A stretch of DNA of 64,000 bases. Source: Nemertoderma westbladi (Eukaryota > Xenacoelomorpha > Nemertodermatida > Nemertodermatidae). The stretch is taken from assembly GCA_032718475.1 (NCBI GenBank), contig JAUCBJ010007289.1:186001-250000 (forward strand), in the 5' to 3' direction. The translations under genes were made by a program, and so were the position numbers. Shown here in pieces: positions 1 to 9,424 of this stretch (its first letter is position 1; each line of letters begins with the position of its first letter). Below the pieces are notes generated by a model. The model was not told the origin of the DNA. It ran no database searches and was given only the letters and a program-made list of their open reading frames with translations.

Positions 1-1360
1 GAGGGAAGAGGAGGCCAGGACACAGAGTTATGGCTTCGAGGAACAGGCGGGTCTAGACGAACTTCATTGGACTTCGTCAGGGAGTTCGGGGGAGTCTCTA
101 GGGCGAGAATTGGGATGGACGGTGGGATCGCCGAAACAGTCGACGTCGGGGTTGCAAACGATGCCCATACCAGCGGGCGCCGAGGGCGACCAACCGCCAA
201 GGAAGCTAAGGGAGCTAGAGGGATGGAGAGCTACGGGCGAAAGCCAAGGCGGGAAGGGACATAGTGGATCCATCGGGATACCGGGGTTGGAGACACTACC
301 AGAAGAGGAAGACGACGACGACGAGTTCGGAGAGATGCCGCCCATCGAGAGGATAGGCCACTCGGACACGGACTGGGTTGGCGGAAGGGTGGTGACGGCC
401 AGTGGGGCGAGGGCCTTCTGGAACAGATCCGGCAAGCGGACCTGGGTGCACGAGGGGCCGGCGATGGATTTCGCGGGGAGCACCATCAGGTTGGGCGAGC
501 AACCGGGGACGGCACCACGGATAGTATTCGGGGAGACGATGCCCGAGAGGGGCGGAGAGATAGACGTAAACAGGGAGAGCAACGTAGAGAAGTTCGCCTA
601 CCAGCGACTCCATAGACCGCGGAGATCGCTTGGGACGAAGGACGAGGTGGGACGCGAGACATTGGTACTCGGCTGCGACTACTGTGGGAGACAGACCCAT
701 CAGGAAAGCAGCTGCCTATACCGGTTCCAACGGGGAACCTTTTGTCTCTATTGTAGAGAACCAAGTCACAGGATGGGGGCGTGTCCACGGTTGCATAACC
801 GATGTCCAAAGTGCCACTTTCGGGGACACTACGGACGCGAGTGCGACTGGATGAGCGACGAGGAGAAGTTCACGAGGTTCGAGGAGTGGGCCGACGTCGG
901 GGCCATGACGCGCCAGCGCATGAAGGCCCAAGAGTTCAAGTGGGGTTTCTTCCTCATAAACCAGGAGACCCACATGGAAATCATAAAGCGAAGGTTACCG
1001 TTTACCTATCAAGAGGTAGCTACGGCGGCATCGTTCGCCGGAGTTATGAACACGCAACGGTACCTGGACAGGTGGACACCAGAGAACCGGAGGGAGTTTA
1101 GGGATTTCTTGGCGGAACACGTACCAAAGGCAATGAAGATGATCCTATGGGACGCCACACGAGGGAAACAACCAGGCCATTCTGAGGGGCCACCGGCGAA
1201 GCGGTATCGGGCTTTAATAACACCAGCGCCCAAGGAGCCGACGACCGGGATCAGCAAGGAAGTGGCAGCGAAGGTCCGGAAGCAGAAAGCGGATGATGCC
1301 AGAGGAGCGGTGATAACCAAGAAACGGGCCAGGGAGGAGGACGTGAGGAGGTACAGATGA
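1..1360 (+). CDS. ORF3 of BEL/Pao family A (copy A1), three CCHC knuckles, 5' end outside window
   Basis: The reading frame is open from the first bases of the window to the TGA at 1358-1360, so the start lies upstream; no ATG in the window marks a convincing start. The N-terminal half is acidic and Gly/Pro-rich with a run of Glu/Asp near 300-325. Three zinc knuckles of form CX2CX4HX4C lie at about 674-844 (CDYC.., CLYC.., CPKC..FRGH), followed by a W-x-D segment and a basic tail. A second copy with the same order is at 49617-50997. In both, the ORF is followed by about 0.7 kb, a hairpin, a purine tract and an LTR. It therefore lies at the 3' end of the element, after pol in A2. Nucleic-acid binding is inferred from the knuckles; the true function is unknown. 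It could be a displaced gag, but A2 has a separate gag-like ORF upstream. Confidence 0.75.
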   Translation, partial: REEEARTQSYGFEEQAGLDELHWTSSGSSGESLGRELGWTVGSPKQSTSGLQTMPIPAGAEGDQPPRKLRELEGWRATGESQGGKGHSGSIGIPGLETLPEEEDDDDEFGEMPPIERIGHSDTDWVGGRVVTASGARAFWNRSGKRTWVHEGPAMDFAGSTIRLGEQPGTAPRIVFGETMPERGGEIDVNRESNVEKFAYQRLHRPRRSLGTKDEVGRETLVLGCDYCGRQTHQESSCLYRFQRGTFCLYCREPSHRMGACPRLHNRCPKCHFRGHYGRECDWMSDEEKFTRFEEWADVGAMTRQRMKAQEFKWGFFLINQETHMEIIKRRLPFTYQEVATAASFAGVMNTQRYLDRWTPENRREFRDFLAEHVPKAMKMILWDATRGKQPGHSEGPPAKRYRALITPAPKEPTTGISKEVAAKVRKQKADDARGAVITKKRAREEDVRRYR

Positions 1361-2030
1361 GTTCCCGGAGGCGAGGGAATGAGACTGAGACTGGGACGTG
1401 GTGCGCCTGGAAGGCGCCGCATGTAACGTACGAACTATTAAGTATAAATTTAATTAATGCAAATAACTATATAAGTGCAATTCGTATGTACGTACGTAGT
1501 GATTAGCAGTAAAATACATACGTTTGGAGTAAGTACTATAGTCATACAACCTTTCTCAATTAGCTACTGGGACTGGGGGACAATTGACTATGGCACTATG
1601 GACGAGACAACTGACAATTTCACACTTCTTGAGTGCGGCGGCACGAGAGGGGGGGGAGGTTCGTCAGGAGAGATAAAACAGTCAAAGTGGACTTGAGAAT
1701 CGGAATAAGAGTGTGAAGTGCGGAGAGAGTGCGAACGCAATTCTAGTGTGGGGGGGGGGGGAATGAGAGGCTGAGTAAGGGACGAGGAGGTCCGGGGGTA
1801 TGAGAGAGTTAGGGTGAGAGTGAAGGTGAGATAGGGCGAAAGTGTTGGGGAAACAAAAATCGCGTGAAGAGGTGAGCGCGATCGGCCCGACATGAGACGC
1901 CAGGCGTAAAGGGTAGCGTTATCATACCCAGAGGGAGCGGCCCGGAAAGCCGACTCCGAGAGAAAAGATTTCCACCCCACACCCGATGCTAGATCGGGAT
2001 CCAGCGGGATTGTAGCGCACTTTTTTGGTT
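1361..2030 (+). other. 3' untranslated region of element A1
   Basis: This is the non-coding stretch between the ORF3 stop and the hairpin/purine tract. It contains a 12-nt G run at 1750-1761 and aligns by eye with 50998-51653 in copy A2 (shared blocks around the ACGTACGTA repeats, the purine-rich middle and the last 100 bases). No ORF of note is seen. Confidence 0.6.
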
Positions 2031-2031
2031 G

Positions 2032-2069
2032 ATGCTATCTTCTTACCGGGAAGATAGCATGGGGGGGAG
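2032..2069 (+). promoter_or_regulatory. Hairpin plus polypurine tract before the 3' LTR (A1)
   Basis: A perfect 11-bp inverted repeat (ATGCTATCTTC / GAAGATAGCAT, 7-nt loop) at 2032-2060 is directly followed by the purine run GGGGGGGAG at 2061-2069 and then the LTR start TGTTAG. The same stem with a different loop recurs at 51654-51692. The purine run is the expected plus-strand primer site. The role of the hairpin is unknown. Confidence 0.7.
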
Positions 2070-2606
2070 TGTTAGCTTATTCAATCCCGCCAACACCCCA
2101 TAAAGTTATTAGCCGATAAGCAATATTGGGAGCCACGAGATTGGGTAATTAACCAACTCGCGCCATCCCAATAAGAGTGGGAAGGAAGCACACAATAGAG
2201 GGTCAGGGGCCAAACCCCTAACCCAAGGAGAACAGGTGGAGTGAACGGGAATACTCCACGGGGCGCCAACAAGGGTATTAACCAATCAGAGGGGGGAATG
2301 GCATCGATTGAGTAGCAGTAAGGCCACCGTGCAATATAACCAATAACCTATTAATCAGTGATTCAGTTATCTCAGTGCAGCAGTGCTAGCGTAGGGTACA
2401 GCCAATTAGTTTAGTTAGGGGATCACGGGACTTTAGTTACCGTATCCCGCCTTGTACACATTCACAATATATCTATATCTTATAACCTCTTATTATACAC
2501 CGAACTTCAGAACTCAATTATCTTTACTTCACCCTTACACACGGCGGGGACGCGTGGACTAAATACCACACCGGATAAATCGGGATCCCTCCTGGATCCC
2601 GTCACA
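2070..2606 (+). repeat. 3' LTR of family A (copy A1)
   Basis: The repeat starts TGTTAG and ends CGTCACA (TG...CA), 537 bp. It is homologous along its length to the LTRs at 36273-36841 and 51693-52266 but clearly more diverged, so it is an older copy or a sub-family. Shared landmarks are the CAATATTGGG block, a hairpin holding an AATAA motif (2166-2182), a CACGGCGGGGACGCGT block and the terminal GGATCC-rich segment. The target-site duplication cannot be checked because the other end is outside the window. Confidence 0.85.
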
Positions 2607-3590
2607 CTGGGAGACGGGAGTTATCTTGCACATACACCCAAACGTGCAAAACATAGTGCGAACAGTCACTGTGAAAATTAGGTGCAAGTGTCCGCACCCA
2701 AAGAAGTGTAAAACTAATGGTTTACACACCTTGGACCGACCGGTCCAGGATATTGTGTTATTAGAAGAGACACGCATCGAGACAGGAGATTATAATTTGT
2801 CTCCTGCCTCAAATAAAAATTAGTGTTGGACGCAACTCACTTCGTATGCATTCCTCGTATGCAAATACTAGGAAATGCATAGGAGCGGGTTTGCGGTGAT
2901 TTGCGTTGAGTTTTGTCTGGTGGGTATCAAAACAAAATTTTATTTTCAAAATTTTTGGAAAATTCAAAATTTTAAAAATTTGAAGTGAACCCAAGACAAT
3001 TCCAGACGCTGTGTATAGACGCGTTTTGAATTCGTCTATAGATAAACAGTAATTTGAAAAGTCGTGAAGCCTGGAAAATAGCATTTAGAAACCATGGTGA
3101 CGGCTATATTACGTAGGAGTGTAAATTGAGTTTAGCAACTTCCACAGATTGGTGCCAACAGTACAACTAAGGTGCTAAAGGTTAGTAGCACCAGGGCGTA
3201 CACGGACCCCACTCAGTAGTTTGCAGTGAAGTGTGATGTTCGATTATCAAACCTGTGGGTTTGGTATAGTCGAGCATTGAGACTATGGTCCTTTCTAACT
3301 ACTGTAGTTTAGTACAAGTAATGGGAGTAGTTTGGGCATCAAAAAGTGAGTTGGTCACGGCCAGTTTACCTCCAAAGTTTTGCGCTATGCATGGGAATAG
3401 GTTAGAGGATAGTTAGGAATGAGAGGGATCTAGAGAGTCGAACCTGAACTGCTGGAAGGCGGGGGGGGGGGGGGGGGGGGGGGGGGGCTCAAGAGGTCTG
3501 TCCTTCGGCGACATCTAACTGATTTACCCACAGTGTAATTAGTTACGTAACGGAACTTATTGGGATATATATGTATATACGCGGCTCATA
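2607..3590. other. Unassigned sequence between LTR A1 and the family C ORF, with a 27-G run
   Basis: No convincing gene is seen. A 65-codon ORF at 2626-2823 has a Cys/Lys-rich patch but no recognised relative. An AT-rich patch lies at 2930-2990. A pure run of 27 G lies at 3461-3487. The first copy of the family C palindrome is at 3248-3264, so at least 3.25 kb onward probably belongs to the family C unit as its leader. I found no LTR repeated on the far side of the ORF. Confidence 0.4.
3248..3264. repeat. Family C palindrome, copy 1 (leader)
   Basis: Core CAAACCTGTGGGTTTGG lies inside longer imperfect arms (TCGATTAT / ATAGTCGA). It lies upstream of the 1212-aa ORF. Confidence 0.7.
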
Positions 3591-6500
3591 ATGGAGAAGG
3601 AAATTAGAGCGCAACCGCGGAGAGGATTTACTGCCAGAGAGGAGGCGGAGCTGCCATTTGCCCGACCGGGATGTAAAGATTCGAACGTTTACTACCATGG
3701 GAGGTCGGTAATGGAGCTAAATGGGAAATATAAACCCGCTTATGATAAAGAATTAAGGAGGGAAAGAATGAGAGCGTTGGGGGACCGTATGGAAGTTTTG
3801 CGGAAGGAGTATCGCACTCGGTATCCCTACGATTTCGCGTTAGACGTATGCGACATTAGTGCAGACCCGGACGAGGAGATTGCGCGGCTGTACCATATGA
3901 ACATGTATTTACGACACGAAGAGCCTCTACCTGCAGTCCGAGATCAGTTCGACGGAATGCATCTGTATCGGAGGACTCGAGGCGAGGATCAAGAGACGTC
4001 GAAGGTCTTCAGTGTATACAAGTTGTTCTACAAATGTGGTGAATGCATGAACAAACAAGACGTGGCGATTCCCGACCGACTGGACGAGCAACATCCTGAA
4101 CCGATATTAACGCGATGCCAAGCTCACCAGTTCCTTAGATATAACGAGGGAGGTTACCCAATGAGCAACCCGATGATCAGTATCGACTTCAGCGGAAAGC
4201 GACCTCCAAGACCCATTACGCCGACCGTTACGACTTTAGATCCGTATACGGAGATTAAACCCTGTTCGACACCTAGTTTGATAGAGACAGCAGCGGCCAT
4301 TTCGCTGTACCGAGCCTACAAGGACCTAGAGGCGCGGCGCGAAGCGGCACGGGACTCGGGTACCAAACCCGCGGGTTTGGAGCTCTCGAGTCCCTGGACT
4401 ACGTTTACTTCGCCCCACCGAGCGAAAGCTCTCACGCCTGAGCATCAGGACGACATAGACGCGTTGCGGCAGGAGGAGCGAGCGGCGAAGGCGAAACAAT
4501 TATTCGAAGCGCGGATAGCGGAATATAATAAGACCGCGGATAGACATCAAGAGGAGACGAGGAGAGTGACCGGATTTGTTCCACAGGCCGTATCTCAACC
4601 CCGACCGGTGTATTATTCCGACGGCAACGAACCTGCGATATTGGTAGATCACCCGGAGTCGCGAGAAGCGATTAGATTCTTGCCGATGGTGAGGATGTCG
4701 GATCATTGGAACGTCGACTGTCTACGGGAAGTTTTATGCGCGAAGTTCTTGCGTGATGTCCCGATGCAGATCACAGACTACGACACATTGGATAAGATTG
4801 GAGCTCCGGGAAAAGAGAGTAAGTTATTTGGATGGTTAGACAAGTACATCAAGGTATGGGTCGCGGTGGCTACATTCCCAGATGACGAGGAGGTAGACCA
4901 GGCATGGCTGAGGAGAAAGGGATCTTACACCCGATATGACGACCACAAGGCTATCGAGCGCATGTGGACCCCATCCGACGAGATTCAGCGTCAGTGGAGG
5001 AAAACGGAGGAATCACTGCAGGATTGGAGAGTGATGTTCTACGACAATGAAGGAGGGTCTCATCAGGAATGCTTGACTAGTAAGTGCATTCAAATTCGCG
5101 CGGCCGATGGTGTGACTCATGTGTTTATGCGCGTAAGAGCGGATAGAGAGAGACCGGAGCCCATAATCACGACACAATATCGGAAAGGGAAGGATCCTAG
5201 GGAACAGATTTTGGAGGTATGCAGGCGAGGAGGTATGCACGGAGCGGAGCGTATCGACGCCAGGATGCTACCCAAGAAGGTTAGAGAGGCGATTCTTAGC
5301 CAAGATTATGTCAAGGTGGGATCGGGAGTCCAGAGCGATTTGGAAAGTGACTTCAACGCCATGACTGATTTAGAAGATAGATTGCCGAGACCGTTTGTCG
5401 ACACCAAGCTATTGTTGCTATGGGCACAAGACATGGGAATTTATAGGGAGTATCCCAACTCTGCCAAGACTGGTATGGGCTTCATAGCACATTTATTGTA
5501 TAATTGGGACTTCAAGTTGAAGACGCAGAAGAAATACGAGGAGGCGTATGGTGAATATAACACGCCACCGGGAGCGGAGTTCAAATCCCACTTCAAGCGG
5601 CAAGCGTTAGTGTATTGGAACATATGCGCGCCACCCCGTGCGTCACTACAATATTATTTGGTGCTTGAGTCGAACACGGTAACTTGTTTATTAGCGGATA
5701 TCGTTGCGCGAGTTTTGAAGCATCATCCATTGGTGTTCGGAGGAGATCAATACGTTCGCTCGAAAGGGGGAATCCAATCCGACGTGATGAAGCGTTTCTT
5801 AACCCCGTTCTTCAACCAATCGCTAGAGAATACGTCGATGGTTAGGAGAGGATTAGCAATATTCGAAGGGATATATCGACAGAATATCGGAGATTTGGGA
5901 GACCGACCGTCGATGGAGTATCCGACGCCAGAAGCTTTGGAGAAGTGGTTCGGGAATCAAACCCGCGGGTTTGGTACTCCCTTCCACTCGGAGGCTGATA
6001 GACCTGTTAGAGAGGGTTGGCCGGAGACGTTAGTAGAGGTGTTTGGAGTAGATCTTCCGGTGGAGAAGACATATCCGAAACGAACGCGGGAGGAAATATT
6101 GGAGATAGAGGACAAGGGCGAGGATGTTTACTTCGTTCCGGATCGACAACCTTTAACCGGAGAGGACGACATCGTATTAGACATTGGGAAAGAAGGAAGT
6201 GCGAAACCGATTGGAGACCTCATATACGAGAGGGCCTGGTTTCCACAAGCGCGTAGGTGCAAGTTGTGCGGCAGCACAAGGCACAATCAAAAATCGTGCG
6301 ACGCGGTAGTGGAGGCGGCGCATAAGGTCTGCCGTTGGTGCAACGAGACCGACCATTCGTTTCATACGTGCACCGTTTTCATTTCTCAATGTGGATATTG
6401 TGGAGTAAAGGGACATCATAGCGCGAGATGCCAACTGCGAGACGATTCCTTCCAAAACCATAGCGCTAACCTACTTCGGGAGATGCTAGATAAGTGGGAG

Positions 6501-7229
6501 AGTGTGGCCGACTACCACATCCAAGCGCAGATGCGTTGGTTACCATTTAAGGCGGGATATGGATTTTGGGCGGTAGACCCATCACATGTTGCGTACGAGC
6601 CATATCTGCAGTCGTTACCACAATATCAGGAGCTCATCCTAACTGCTCAAGACCTTCCACAGAACACTGGAGTCATAGTTGTTCGGGAATACTTCAGACA
6701 ACTGAATATGGATAATAAGTACACTTGGAACTTTGTTGCTATTTGCGACCGTATTACGAAGGGTTTGTTTTCAGAAACTAGGAAAGTGGTGCGCGCGCGA
6801 GGAGATTGGAGGATGGCGGCTATTCAATACCGCAACGAATTCCTATTGACTCACGTACCAGTGGGGTCGTTGACCGCTCAAAGAATCGAAGAACAGCGAA
6901 CCGCAGCGCCCACAGTGACGACCGTTGGAGCTCAAGGCTCACGGAAGGAACCAGGAGGAGAGGTCCAAGACAAGCGTCAAGTCAAGGACGATCACTACCA
7001 TTCTATTATAGAGGCTCAGCGATTGCAGCACAAGGCGCAGGGTGCGTCGGAGAAGGCGCGTGTGCAATTGCAAAAGGAAGAGTTGGCGGAAGCGACCACA
7101 GGAGCACGACAATTGGGACGAGGCCGAGGGAGAAGCACGAGCCGGGAATCTGTCGGGGCTCAGGGAACATCGTCGCCGGTTCCGGGGAGTGACGCCTCGC
7201 GGACGACCTCAACAGAATCGACTGGATGA
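3591..7229 (+). CDS. Intact 1212-aa ORF3-type protein, family C, three CCHC knuckles
   Basis: This is an uninterrupted ORF with an ATG at 3591, much the longest in the window. Residues about 149-179 hold CX2C and, 23 residues later, CX2H; the CX2H part recurs in family B ORF3 (22307-22321, minus). The middle is Arg/Glu-rich and probably helical. Residues about 600-770 align with the family B protein at 46582-47931 (shared PFVDT.L, PP.ASLQYY-like and RFLTPF blocks). Three knuckles CX2CX4HX4C lie at residues 890-947, followed by a W-E-S-x-A-D block shared with family B. The C-terminal ~170 residues are basic and Ser/Thr/Gly-rich. No protease, RT or integrase is present in it or beside it. Seen: homology to the post-pol ORFs of families A and B. 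Inferred: a nucleic-acid-binding retroelement protein. A host-domesticated gene is an alternative I cannot exclude. Confidence 0.8.
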   Translation: MEKEIRAQPRRGFTAREEAELPFARPGCKDSNVYYHGRSVMELNGKYKPAYDKELRRERMRALGDRMEVLRKEYRTRYPYDFALDVCDISADPDEEIARLYHMNMYLRHEEPLPAVRDQFDGMHLYRRTRGEDQETSKVFSVYKLFYKCGECMNKQDVAIPDRLDEQHPEPILTRCQAHQFLRYNEGGYPMSNPMISIDFSGKRPPRPITPTVTTLDPYTEIKPCSTPSLIETAAAISLYRAYKDLEARREAARDSGTKPAGLELSSPWTTFTSPHRAKALTPEHQDDIDALRQEERAAKAKQLFEARIAEYNKTADRHQEETRRVTGFVPQAVSQPRPVYYSDGNEPAILVDHPESREAIRFLPMVRMSDHWNVDCLREVLCAKFLRDVPMQITDYDTLDKIGAPGKESKLFGWLDKYIKVWVAVATFPDDEEVDQAWLRRKGSYTRYDDHKAIERMWTPSDEIQRQWRKTEESLQDWRVMFYDNEGGSHQECLTSKCIQIRAADGVTHVFMRVRADRERPEPIITTQYRKGKDPREQILEVCRRGGMHGAERIDARMLPKKVREAILSQDYVKVGSGVQSDLESDFNAMTDLEDRLPRPFVDTKLLLLWAQDMGIYREYPNSAKTGMGFIAHLLYNWDFKLKTQKKYEEAYGEYNTPPGAEFKSHFKRQALVYWNICAPPRASLQYYLVLESNTVTCLLADIVARVLKHHPLVFGGDQYVRSKGGIQSDVMKRFLTPFFNQSLENTSMVRRGLAIFEGIYRQNIGDLGDRPSMEYPTPEALEKWFGNQTRGFGTPFHSEADRPVREGWPETLVEVFGVDLPVEKTYPKRTREEILEIEDKGEDVYFVPDRQPLTGEDDIVLDIGKEGSAKPIGDLIYERAWFPQARRCKLCGSTRHNQKSCDAVVEAAHKVCRWCNETDHSFHTCTVFISQCGYCGVKGHHSARCQLRDDSFQNHSANLLREMLDKWESVADYHIQAQMRWLPFKAGYGFWAVDPSHVAYEPYLQSLPQYQELILTAQDLPQNTGVIVVREYFRQLNMDNKYTWNFVAICDRITKGLFSETRKVVRARGDWRMAAIQYRNEFLLTHVPVGSLTAQRIEEQRTAAPTVTTVGAQGSRKEPGGEVQDKRQVKDDHYHSIIEAQRLQHKAQGASEKARVQLQKEELAEATTGARQLGRGRGRSTSRESVGAQGTSSPVPGSDASRTTSTESTG
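4363..4380. repeat. Family C palindrome, copy 2 (in the ORF)
   Basis: The perfect 18-bp palindrome CCAAACCCGCGGGTTTGG is flanked by perfect outer arms GGGACTCG / CGAGTCCC, giving a hairpin of about 44 bp. Here it is read as T-K-P-A-G-L. Confidence 0.8.
5958..5974. repeat. Family C palindrome, copy 3 (in the ORF, other frame)
   Basis: Core CAAACCCGCGGGTTTGG has short outer arms GGGA / TCCC. It is read in a different frame from copy 2 (Q-T-R-G-F-G), so the conservation is at the DNA level and not the protein level. Confidence 0.8.
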
Positions 7230-7455
7230 CGATTGGTGTATCTGGGAAGGGGGCGAAAGAGAGGAGCGAGCCCGAAGAACCCAGGAGCGGGTCAGTAATG
7301 CATCGTATCACGGGGCGACAGACTCTAGATATATACATCATCGTCGCTCTGATATATATCGTAGCATTTTGTAAACATCCGACTTGACTCATATACACTA
7401 GTCGCACTGATTTGAATTTATATTATGAGAGAGGCGAAGGAGGTGATTGGGGAGA

Positions 7456-7472
7456 CAAACCTGCGGGTTTGG
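7456..7472. repeat. Family C palindrome, copy 4 (3' of the ORF)
   Basis: Core CAAACCTGCGGGTTTGG with outer arms GGAG / CTCC lies about 230 bp after the ORF stop. Confidence 0.75.
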
Positions 7473-7515
7473 CTTACTCCTTTCACCTGCCCTAGCAAAA
7501 TTTTATAATTTGAAA

Positions 7516-7690
7516 GATAATATTTTGTAAATTTAATTTGTATGTAGTAATCATTATGTAGAACGAATGAGAAACAGTATTTTGTAAATTTAATTTGTAT
7601 GTAATAATCGTTAACATTGAGAGAGAGATAATATTTTGTAAATTGAATTTGTATGCAATTCATTATGCAATTATGCAATTATGCAATGAA
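7516..7690. repeat. Short tandem repeat, about 55 bp x 3
   Basis: The core ATTTTGTAAATTTAATTTGT recurs three times with spacing of roughly 53-57 bp and slight divergence. Confidence 0.75.
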
Positions 7691-7837
7691 TTATTATAGT
7701 ACCAAGATATTTAGATTATTTGAAAGAGATTTATTTTGTTTTGTATACATCGCCTTACACTCTTCTACAATTGGAGGGAAACATTACATGATTTCCCTTG
7801 GAGCGGTGTTACGGTATATGGCGCTGTACCTACATTA

Positions 7838-7925
7838 TGTAATATATTAGCCCATCATACAGTATAATATATTAGTCCATTATATAGTATCATATATTAG
7901 TCCGTGATGCAGTATAATTATTTAG
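7838..7925. repeat. Short tandem repeat, about 29 bp x 3
   Basis: Three copies of a unit built on AGTATAATATATTAGTCC with one-base changes. Confidence 0.7.
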
Positions 7926-8309
7926 ATAAGGCATAACGCGCAATGATATTTAGATAAGGAAATTGAAATGCCCATATATTTTGAACTCATCCATTTTGTA
8001 TAGTATGTAGCCCTACCTATGTAATTTTGTAATAGGATATAAGTAGATAGTTCCAGGGTAGCAAGTTCTTGTTGGACCCTGGATATGGGCTTGCTGTTAT
8101 TAGCCTTGATGGGGCTAGCTACTGGTTTTAATTTTCTCTATAATTGCGCTAAATTAATATTTGTGCATGATATTATTAGTACCGCCAAATTAAGCATCGG
8201 GAAAATTACCTTTTATGGTGACAATTTGCGATTCCAGGGAGCAATAGGTTCACAATCCGGCTCTCTTATTGGCCTAACTGCTTCCAGGTTGGTTTAATGA
8301 TAGCTCGGA

Positions 8310-8400
8310 TTGGGGAGCCAATGAGAGATCGATTGCATCACCCTTCTCAAATCACCTATAAATTGGCGTTTTGCCGGTGTGTCTGTACCCCACACTCCAC
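8310..8400 (+). promoter_or_regulatory. Candidate RNA polymerase II promoter (CCAAT and TATA boxes)
   Basis: AGCCAATGAG near 8316 is followed about 40 bp later by CCTATAAATT near 8354, then a pyrimidine-rich segment with CCACACTCCACAC about 30 bp downstream. The spacing is that of a classical CCAAT/TATA promoter. It could be the U3 of an LTR of the family C unit or a host promoter; the sequence does not decide. Confidence 0.45.
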
Positions 8401-9424
8401 ACATGTACATGTCACCTTCACCTTCACCTTATCACTGTTCAACTATTATTCGATGCTTAGTTTTTCTGTGTAAATTACTGCCCTTTTGATTTTCTTGCAA
8501 TGATTCGCTAATTTGCAATTTCTGTTGATTCTTGTTTGTGTTTCTCAATCAATCCCAACGATTACTGTTAATTACAAATTGGAACTATGATTTCTACCCT
8601 TTAGTAAATGGTTCTATGTGATTCCTTTCGACAATAATCCTACGGGATTTCTTAGACTGTCAGACTTTGTGATTTGCATGTGCCGCTACGGTAGCTATTC
8701 ATTCTGATGGAGGGCTAGGGTACCGGTAAGCGCAACAGGCGCATTGGGGGGTTAGCGACGAAGGGAGTGCGGAGGATTCAAAGACGAGCAACATTGATGG
8801 GAGTACTATTGCGGATGCAAGTTTGCAGCGTAGAGTGGGTCAGGTACGCCGGCGCAGTAATTAGGGGCTGATGATCCAGATTTTGTCTCTATTTTGTAGT
8901 ATTAGGGGGACAGGAATTGGGTTAGTTAGGAAGCTCTAGATGTAGCCGGGAGAGATCTGCGTGCTTTACGTTGCGAGTTGTGAATTACTATCTGACTGTT
9001 GATTGTGAATTGTGCGTTAAGAACTAAAATTGGTAAGTATAAACTATAGATTGTTACTCTGATTGGTGTGTTACTAAAGTGTGCCTAATAAATCACGAAT
9101 GCTTGGATAGGCGCTCATTTCCCTTTGATTGATTTCTATTTCTTAGTTTACTGTAATTAATTACTGATTAGGTCGAAAATAATACGGTATTTTAGGCTGT
9201 TGCTAGTGTGACCTGTTGTGTAATAATTTAGAATTACGCACTCTGGAATACTTAGTAATTAGTAAGCCGTTACATATTTGTGACTGTAATTATTTAGTAA
9301 AATTAAGAATTTGTACGCAGCATAGCGGAGGGTAGTTAAGGTAATAAATTTAGAGTACCGTACACTATTCACACTGGGCGGTTATTTGAATTAGCGGACA
9401 AAATTCACATCGTAGTATACAGTA
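8401..9424. other. Unassigned AT-rich sequence
   Basis: No ORF or recognised repeat is seen. An AATAAA lies in the context CTAATAAATC near 9090, about 0.7 kb after the candidate promoter, and could be a polyadenylation signal. Confidence 0.35.

Larger units (their letters stand above)
7230..8309 (+). other. 3' flank of the family C ORF, AT-rich, non-coding
   Basis: No coding region is recognised. It holds palindrome copy 4 and two small tandem repeats listed separately. It may be the 3' untranslated region and LTR of the family C unit, but I could not find a matching 5' LTR or a polypurine tract. Confidence 0.4.

Noticed and set aside
110-1360. A1 and A2 three-knuckle ORF as ordinary gag at the 5' end of a separate element
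   Set aside because: In A2 it lies between pol and the 3' LTR within one TSD-bounded element that already has a gag-like ORF after the 5' LTR.
2626-2823. 65-codon Cys/Lys-rich ORF after LTR A1
   Set aside because: Too short, no homologue in the window and no recognisable motif; not reported as a gene.
3137-3170. TTGGTGCCAAC as a primer-binding site for the family C unit
   Set aside because: It resembles a tRNA 3' end only over a few bases, and no LTR end lies next to it.
8085-8297. 70-codon ORF with a hydrophobic start
   Set aside because: Lies in AT-rich flank upstream of a candidate promoter, with no domain or codon pattern to support it.
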